In this document: in pieces, positions 57,125 to 64,000 of the stretch
Layout of the letters: each line of letters begins with the position of its first letter
Position numbering within the stretch: the stretch's first letter is position 1
NCBI GenBank assembly: GCA_030737875.1
Contig: JASFAX010000020.1
Span: 28,720,688-28,784,687 of the forward strand
Length of the DNA: 64,000 nucleotides
DNA from: Allium sativum
Lineage: Eukaryota > Streptophyta > Magnoliopsida > Asparagales > Amaryllidaceae
Direction of reading: 5' to 3'
The notes under the pieces: generated by a model
What the model saw: the letters and a program-made list of their open reading frames with translations, nothing else
What the model was told of the DNA's origin: nothing
The model's database searches: none
Made by a program: the position numbers and the translations under genes

Positions 57125-60100
57125 ATGGCCAAAAGACAATCTTCTAGACTGGCAGAAAAGAAAGGGGTCCCAGAGACATCCGACAAAGTTACTCTTGACG
57201 ACATATCTTCTTCCTCAGACCCTGAATGGGGTGACGAGGGATCGGATTATGAAGTGGGGGCACATAGCAGCGGAACGTCTTCTAACAGTGAAATTTCTCT
57301 GGGTTATGAAGAGGAAGGAGGGGTTGGAGATACCCGAGCTCCTGACGAATTTGAATCCGCCGTCATATTAGAATCACCTCCAGATTCTGTTGAATCGACA
57401 ATTGACTATGACAGGCTCCTTCGAATATGCTTGAAGTACGGGATACATAAAAAAGATACTCTGGTGCCATCTAAAACTGATCGTCCTCATAATCCTCCGG
57501 AGGGATTTATGGCTATCACCCGATTAATGTGCATGGTTGGGGCTATCCCTCCATTTTCTCCTTTCGTCGTCGATTTTCTAAGACAAATGCGGATTGCTCC
57601 CATGCAGTTGCATCCCAACTCCTATGCTTACCTGCATACCTTATATGTAGCATACTGCGAGATCTTAGGCATAGAGCTCACTTTTGATGACGTTCATTTG
57701 TTCTATAACTTCAAGCACCGGACTCGAGAAACTCCTTCTTTCTCTTACTTCGAGTCTGTCTCAAAAATAAAGATAATTTTAGCACCCTTTAGTAGCAAGG
57801 CCGGAGACTCCAAGCTGGAATGCTTTTATGTAAGGCAACAGCCGGGGTGTGCTAGGAGATGGACAAAATCGAGCAAGGTACCAGTTTTCTAAACCTCGAC
57901 TTTGAATGTCCATGCCACCACACTTATCCGTTTTCTTTTTGTTTGTAGTTGACAATCCAAAACAGATATTGGGTCAAGTGTTCTTTGATCGGATGCATCG
58001 TCTCCTAAATGGTGATCAAAAGTTTTTAACTATTGATGAAGTCCTCAAGGACGAATATCTCCATCACCACAGGCTGCTATCCATTACCCGTAGTATAGGT
58101 CACGGGCCAGGTCCATATGTGTATATCCCTCCGGTGAATGTAATTCTAGAAATGGCCGAGAGCTCGAAAGGTCCTGCCATGCCAATTCGAACTTCACCTT
58201 CTCCCAGTTCAACTCAATACGATGAGTTGGCTAATCTACCTGAGAAGCACCGAGAGGGGTACATCACTCCTGGGGACGTTGTTTCTCCTGAAAAGAAACC
58301 ATCTCCTAAAGAACAGCCAACAGGCGCTTCCCAAAGAGATGTCCCTACTGTTGATGATCCCACATTTCATGGCTTGGGAGATCTCCCACTTCCTGACACT
58401 ATTTATACTTCTGAGGATTTTGGCACAAATCTTTTAGTTTTTACATCTTCGGAGGAAGACACTCCTATTAAGGCCAAAGAGCCCTCTCGCACTAGCTTAG
58501 CTTCAGACTCTGGTTTGTCGGAGGGGGGGGGGGCACCGCTTAGGATGCACTTAACACAATTGCACCCCACTTCACAGCACTTACGTCTTATGAGAATACT
58601 GATTCTGAATTCCACTTGCATTATTGTGCAGGTACAATGTCTCGTGCTTAATATGACATCAAGAAGCTACGTCGCAGCATGACCAGACCCCCTCACGATG
58701 TTGAGTATGATCGTCGCGAAGGTCGCGGTGGGGAGGATAGAAGGCCCTACCATTCTTATCATTCGCGGTCCTCGCGCTCTTGTTCTCCCGTTCGGTCAGA
58801 TCCAGAGCGATATAAGGGCTACCAAGGTCGTCGAGAAGATGATAGGCCACAATTAAAAGACTCAACTTCTTCTCAAGAAAAGCGTAGTAGGTAGAGGAGC
58901 CCACCAATAGATACCGAATCGCAAAGCAAGCACAAGGTTCCTGCTAAATGGTCTAGAAGGGATGAAGTGGCCATTGAGCCCTCCACACATATGGATACGG
59001 AGCTGACATTCCCTGCACCTCCACCATTGGATGCTGAAACTTCAGTTAAGCGGGCGTATCTGGAAGAGCAATTTCCTGATCACTACTTTGAAAACTTGAC
59101 TTTTTTACCTGTTCTTGAGCCTATTTCTTTGAGGTGGGAAGATGCGGCCAATGCAAAAATAGACGCGGTCGAGAAATAATATTAAGAGATGTTCAAGTAT
59201 TCGCGCAACCTTTCCAGAATCATCCGAACTTTAATCACGAATATTAACTCGATGCAGAAGAGCGCAGAAGATGATGCAAGGGCCTTAAAAAATTTAGGAA
59301 AAGATCTCGAGGATACACAGGCTCAACTCGCTGTTGCTCAACGGGACACTGCCAGCTTCAAGCAACAATTTGAATATTTACAAAAATGCTATCATGACTT
59401 GCTCGAGTCCCATACTCAAGAGCGTTCGGAGCTGAAAAAGCAAGCGGAGGATGCCAAGTTAGATGCTGCCAAAATGCAACTCGCTTATGCTGACCTTGAG
59501 CGAGAAAAGGCCGAGTTGGCGAAGAAGAACGCCGAATTGGAAAAGAAAAATGCTGACTTGGCTTCCAAGTTGATGGAGGCCGAAAACAGGGCTGCCCTGG
59601 CGGAGAGTAATGTCGAAAGCGTCATCAAATCGGCCGAAGAATCTCGCAAACAGCTAGCGGAGGCCCAGGAGGAGGTGCAGGGCTTTGGTGGATTACTGAT
59701 TGAATTTCTTGCACATATAATCCGCTAACGGAACATCTCTTCGATCGATGATTACCCGACAACCTTGGTTCATGTATAGAGCCAAATTGTTGAATGGGAG
59801 AAAAAAGAACTCAAGGTAGATTCCATCGACGAGACAAACTTATGGAAAAGTATTTAAGAGATGACGAGCCGACGAGTTTAGCCGAGGGGCGTCGCCTGAT
59901 TGCTGCCGCCATGGATGAAGAAAAGCAGAAGGCTAAAAAAAAGACATCTTGGAGGTTGGCTCTTCTTCCACTACAGCTAAAACTCCTGAAGTAGAGGAAT
60001 ACGACCCCAATAATCCGGCGATCCCTCATATATCTCTTTTATCTCCTACTCCTGAATCGGCTTCAGAGGCGGCAGCTACTCCGGCTGAGAAATCATCGGA

Positions 60101-60761
60101 AGGTATTTCTACCATTTCACCCCAATTCGTCAAAGCTCTTCCCACTTTCCATCGCATAGTCGGACAATCAATGAAGGGCCCTTTTTTTTATCCCGAGTTG
60201 ATAACTGTTACTTCTCATTCCGCAGGTGCTGAACCGGCCGAGAAGGAAGACGTACCCCTAGGAACCACTGGCGAAACAAAGTCAGCAGAGAAGGATGAAG
60301 GAGACAAGGGCAAGGCTGACGCTCCTCACGATGGCGAGATGATAGACACCTTAAAGGATGTTGGTGGTGATGAGGGACATGAGGAGGACCCTGAGGTGGC
60401 TATCGTTGGGGAATCAAAAAGCGCCGATGACATTACTTTAGCTGCACTGAAAGCCGAACAAGAAAAACGCATGCAGCTTAAAGTTGAAGACCTAGACCCC
60501 AAAAGCCTTAAGCCTCTCGCGGTAGTGGATGCTGGATCAAGGTTAGTTGTTAAGGTTTCGACTAGATCTATTACAGAAGAACTTGCTAAAAAATCTTCTC
60601 TTGATTCCAGCGTTCCGCCTTCTGGGAAAAAGTCGACCGATTCCAGCACTTCAGCCGCAGGGAAGAAAAAACCAAGGCGCATCTTAACTGATGCTGAAAA
60701 AGAGGTGAAGGATGTTCAGAAGGCCGCTAAGAAGTCCAAGTCCACTTCAAAGTCTAAGTGA
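57125..60761 (+). pseudogene. Element E antisense spliced gene (reference copy)
   Basis: Extra gene on the strand opposite to gag-pol. Exon 1 is 57125-57872 (748 nt): MAKRQSSRLAEKKG, acidic Ser-rich stretch, then the domain resembling Pfam 'putative gypsy type transposon' (Transposase_28, PF04195): GFMAITRLMCMVGAIPPFS, MQLHPNSYAYLHTLYVAY, FDDVHLFYNFKHRTRETPS, CARRWTKS. Intron 1 is 57873-57948 (GCAAGG...TTGTAG). Exon 2 is 57949-58512 (564 nt): DNPKQILGQVFFDRMHRLL, then Ser/Pro/Glu-rich. Intron 2 is 58513-58631 (GTTTGT...GTGCAG). Exon 3 is 58632-60761: Arg/Ser segment, YFENLTFLPVLEPIS, coiled coil of about 150 residues (59260-59700), YPTTLVHV, acidic region, Lys-rich end. Lesions: stops near 58649, 58892, 59177, 59726 and 59777; shifts near 59830 and 59942. 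About 1150 codons if intact. Function unknown. Confidence 0.85.
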
Positions 60762-61533
60762 TGAAGAGCTTTGCTTTATTTTAGCATTTAACTGGTCCAC
60801 AATTGATGCAGCGAGTGTGGCCCTTGCATCTTCTTTTAGCCTGTTTTCCTGTACAAATTCATGCACTTCTAAATAAATAAAATAATTCATTTCCTACAAT
60901 GCCCGATAGTCGTCAGCTCATTACTTATGTAAAAATGCAAATGCATGTCCTACTAAAGTCGTATAATGGAGTCATAGAGGGGGGGGATATGTATGTACAT
61001 GTATGTCCCCAGTCGGTCTTGAAAAACTATTGAAGATTAAATTAAAAAGTATGAATGTCCCCGATTCTATGATGGGGGTCACATTCCATGTGTCATTGAT
61101 GCTTGCTCTTTTCTTCTTTTATACTCTCCTGTCTTATATTCAGGTTAGAGTTCTTGCTGAGGCGGTCTCTCATCTGGGTGCACCTTCACGCCTCAGAGGA
61201 CGTCGTCTTCCTGTCCTTTATACTCTCTCTCAATTCTTGAGAGTTAGAGTTAAGAATGTCGTTTTCCCATTCTTTTATGTCTCATTGCGCAAACAGTCGT
61301 TGCGTTTGTTCCTGCATATAAGCCATCTTCAACTTTTCAGATTTTAATTTAACATTTCATATTTCACAGTCACAATAGAATAACAGTTGAAAATATAAAT
61401 AATGCAGGAAAGTAAGTGGCACATGATATTTTTATAGTGGTTTGGCTAAGTCGTAGCCTACATCCACTTTATAGTTCTTTGTACGTATCAACAGACTTTT
61501 CTAAGGCAAGTCGTACCTTAAAATACAACATCC
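60762..61533. other. Element E spacer between convergent genes
   Basis: 0.77 kb homologous to 1997-2810 and 22780-23589, in reverse orientation. Includes TATGTACATGTATGTCCCC near 60990 (counterpart of the GGGGGCATA blocks) and an arm GGCAAGTCGTACC near 61504. Confidence 0.7.
61437..61467. promoter_or_regulatory. Conserved hairpin after pol (element E)
   Basis: Reverse-strand GTGGATGTAGGCT...AGCCAAACCAC followed by TATAAAAATATC; one arm base differs from C and D (CCGAAC to CCAAAC), outside the main paired bases. Confidence 0.5.
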
Positions 61534-62500
61534 TTAATTCAAATATCGCATCAAGTGTTGGGCATTCCAAGCCCTAGGCACTTCTTCGCCATCCACGGTC
61601 ATTAACTTGAAGGCTCCTGTTTCAAGTTTCCGTTGGATGACGAATGGTCCTTCCCACTTTGGACCGAGATGAGGAAGGGATGGAAAAACTCGCTTTAGCA
61701 CCAGATCTCCAGGTTCAAAGGTTCTAAAACGAACTTTCTTGTCATAATAGCGTGCCATCTGATGACGGTGTCTTAACGCACGCAAGTCTTCCTCGTCCCT
61801 TTTCTCTTCGATTTCATCAAGGGACTCGAGGAGGAGTGCCCGATTCGTCATCGGGTCGTAATACTTCACCCTGTGAGAGGCAACTTCAAGCTCTACCGGG
61901 ATTACTACTTCTGAGCCAAATGAGAGATAGAAAGGAGTATGACCGGTTGCTGTCTTAAACGTTGTCCGATATGCCCACAAAGCTAAGGGCAATTCATCCA
62001 CCCATTTTGCTTTTGCACGTTCCAATCATTTCTTGAGGATGGACTTTATGACTTTATTTATTGCTTCTACCTGCCGATTACTGTGGATGGGCGACTGCAG
62101 TATACCGCTTGTCGATCTTGTATTTCTGGCAGAAATTTCTGAATTCGGCACCATTGAACTGGGTTCCATTATCAGTTACTGTGGTCCTTGGAATCCCAAA
62201 TCTGCATATAATATTCCTAACCACGAAACTTATCACCTATCTCGCTGTGATTTTGGTTAAGGGCTCAGCTTCCACCCAATTCGTAAAATAGTCCACAGCG
62301 ACTATTGCATACTTCGCTCCTCCTTTAGCAATCAGTAGAACTCCGATGATGCCAATTTCCCACTTGGAAAACGGCCACGGACTCACCATCGACTTAAGCT
62401 GGGTCGGTGGTGCTCTGGGGATCTTAGCGAACCTTTGGCATTTGTCGCAGCGTCGTGAATAATCATCTTCGTCTTTATTAATTGTGGGCCAGAAATACCC
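61534..62500 (-). pseudogene. Element E integrase
   Basis: Reverse strand. The zinc finger begins upstream (EGECRDHTGG near 62540) and continues as CDKC. Core: WEIGIIGVLLIAKGG, with the first catalytic Asp changed to Gly (codon at 62353-62351), VDYFTNWVEAEP, TDNGTQFNGAEF, then a TAA after HPQ near 62085 and a frameshift through the GQVEA region. The C-terminal part is open 62025-61534: WVDELPLALWAYRTTFK, YDPMTNRALLLESLDE, VRFRTFEPGDLVLKRVFP, GPKWEGPFVIQRKLETGAF, ending LMRYLN. Stops also at 62500 (TAA) and near 62262. Confidence 0.92.
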
Positions 62501-63622
62501 TTACCGCAATACCTTTTTTGCTAATGTCTGACCTCCCGTATGATCTCTACACTCACCTTCGTGTGCTTCTCTTAGTACACGCCTGATGTCGTTGTGCGCT
62601 ATATATTGTAACAGGGGCATAGAAAATCCTTGTCGATAAAGGGTATCATCTTGAATGATATATATGGTAGCTTTACAAACTATGGCTCGCTTCTCACTCT
62701 TCTTCGGCGGGAGTGTTCCATTTCTAAGGAAATTCTTGATTAGGGTCATGCATGACTCCCTCTCCGGTTCTGCTTCGAAAGCTAATTCAATTTCCATTGA
62801 CTCAAAGCTAGGCGATCCCAACGTCTCAATTGGAACCATTTCGGTTTCCTCTGGATTGTCGGAACTAGCCAGCTTTGCTAGCCGGTCTGCCTTCTGGTTT
62901 TCAGCTCTTGGGATATGCATTATGTTATACCGTTCCAAGTTGCTCAATAGCTCTTCCACTTTCCCAAGATAGGCAATAAGTCGAGGTCCCTGAGCCACAA
63001 ACTTCTTTTGCACTTGGCAGACGACTATTTTGGAGTCGTAGAATATATCCAATGCCTTTATTCCCAATTCCTTAGCAAGTTTTAGCCCGACAATCAGGGC
63101 TTCATATTCAGAGTCATTATTGGTCGCTGAAAATTCTAGCCGCATAGCATAATATAACGATTGTCCTTTAGGAGTAGCTAAGAGGAGTCCAGCTCCGGAC
63201 CTTCGGTCGTTCTTGGCTCCGTCAGTGTACAACTTCAATGGATCTAATTTTAATTCCTCCTCTGACTTGACCACCTTGTCGTTGATCATTTCCTCCTCCG
63301 GAATCGTGAACTCTGCTATAAAGCCATCCAGAGCTTGCCCCCTGATCGATCTCCGCGGCTGAAAATTTAAATCAAACTGACTTAATTCAATATTCCACTT
63401 GATCAACCGTCCTGATGCCTCGGGTCTTTGCAACACTTGTCTCAGGGGCTGATCAGTGTATATGGTTATTGGGTGAGCTTGGAAATAGTGGCGAAGTTCT
63501 CGGGAGGCGATTAGAAGGCTGTAAGCGAGCATCTCAATCCTTGCGTAGTTACATTCTGCAGCTGCCAATTTCTTACTTACATAATATACCGGCCTTTGCA
63601 CTTTGTCTTCTTCCCGGACCAA
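62501..63622 (-). pseudogene. Element E two RNases H and linker
   Basis: Open for 373 codons on the reverse strand. First RNase H end: VYYVSKKLAAAECNYARIE, HPITIYTDQPLRQVLQRP, GRLIKWNIELSQFDLNFQP. Second, archaeal-type RNase H: LYTDGAKNDRRSGAG, TNNDSEYEALIVGLKLAKEL, IFYDSKIVVCQV, HIPRAENQKADRLAKLASS, with all four acidic positions apparently kept. Linker and start of the integrase zinc finger follow (EAHEGECRDHTGGQTLAKKV). Best preserved dual RNase H in the window. Confidence 0.93.
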
Positions 63623-64000
63623 GGCGGTGCTAACGGTGTGAGCCGATACTGCTAGATAAACAAAAGCTCTTCATGATCCATAGGCTTCGACAAAACCGGT
63701 GGTCTCTCTAGTAAGTCCAATTGATTTCGAAAGGCCTCAACACAGTCTGGAGTCCATTCGAAATTTTTCTTTCCCCTTTTTATCAAGTCAAAAAACGGGA
63801 TGCATTTGTCTGTTGCTTTGGAGATAAATCTACTCAACGCAGCCACTTTCCCCGCAAGACTTTGGACGTCTTTGATTCTCCTTGGTTGTTCGATATTCCT
63901 TATCGCTGCTATTTGACTGGGATTGATCTCAATCCCCCGAGAGCTCACGATGATACCTAGAAACATTCCGGATGCCACCCCAAATGACACTTCAAGGGAT
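63623..64000 (-). pseudogene. Element E reverse transcriptase, C-terminal end
   Basis: Reverse strand, entering from the window edge: SFGVASGMFLGIIVSSRGIE, IAAIRNIEQPRRIKDVQSLA, GRFISKATDKCIPFFDL-type motif (SRFISKATDKCIPFFDL), FEWTPDCVEAFRNQLDLLE, then a stop near 63650 and a shift to the next frame (VREEDKVQRP). The catalytic part lies beyond 64000. Confidence 0.9.

Larger units (their letters stand above)
54930..64000 (-). mobile_element. Element E: Tat-lineage retrotransposon, reverse strand, 3' part
   Basis: Reading the reverse strand from 64000: RT end, RNases H, integrase (to 61534), spacer, convergent spliced gene on the + strand (57125-60761), its flank, polypurine tract (CTTTGAGGGGGCAAAA read on the reverse strand at 55708-55693) and 3' LTR 55692-54930. 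Same family as C and D. Inserted in the chromovirus relic; AGCAT (54925-54929) is the expected duplication, partner outside the window. Confidence 0.9.

Overview
The window is nuclear DNA of a flowering plant. It is a block of nested LTR retrotransposons, and I found no host gene with an intact reading frame. The plant assignment rests on Ty3/gypsy elements of the Tat lineage (gag with a CX2H-type knuckle, DNGAS/DNGSS protease, YVDD reverse transcriptase, second archaeal-type RNase H, and an extra gene related to the plant 'putative gypsy type transposon' family), on chromovirus LTRs of the TGTAACACC...GGTGTTACA type with an iMet-tRNA primer site, and on a Ty1/copia fragment. I cannot name the species.

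Layout, read as a nest. Element D (Tat, + strand pol) begins left of the window, is cut at 594 by a reverse chromovirus-type LTR (1-594), and is split at 3664-3668/32477-32481 (target duplication ATATT) by element C. D resumes at 32482 and ends with its 3' LTR at 37516. Element C (Tat, same family as D, 3669-32476) is split by element B (Tat, a different family, 3791-16587, target duplication CCTTC). B's 3' LTR carries a solo LTR (12709-15411, duplication GGTTG). C also carries a reverse solo LTR (24720-27610, duplication CAGCT). Element F (37851-47095) is a Tat derivative with LTRs and gag but no pol. It abuts a reverse Ty1/copia RT fragment (47096-47388). Next is a deleted chromovirus (47389-54929) with a very long 5' LTR, into which a polyadenylated retroposon is inserted (49808-51355). 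The chromovirus is interrupted by element E (54930 to beyond 64000, reverse strand, same family as C and D).

How the genes work together. Each autonomous Tat copy has sense gag, protease, RT, two RNases H and integrase. In C, D, E and F a second gene lies downstream on the opposite strand and converges on pol (or, in F, on gag). It encodes an N-terminal 'gypsy type transposon' domain, an acidic/serine-rich middle and, in E, a long coiled coil. It is predicted to be spliced, with at least two short introns whose positions and phases match between the C/D/E family and the distant F. Introns on the antisense strand are invisible to splicing of the sense genomic RNA, so they can persist through retrotransposition. 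This spliced antisense gene and a homologous UAG-CAA stop at the protease/RT boundary of B and C are the most interesting signals here. All coding regions carry stops or frameshifts, so every copy is a relic. Roughly 49.8-51.4 kb and 37.5-37.85 kb contain sequence I could not assign to a family.
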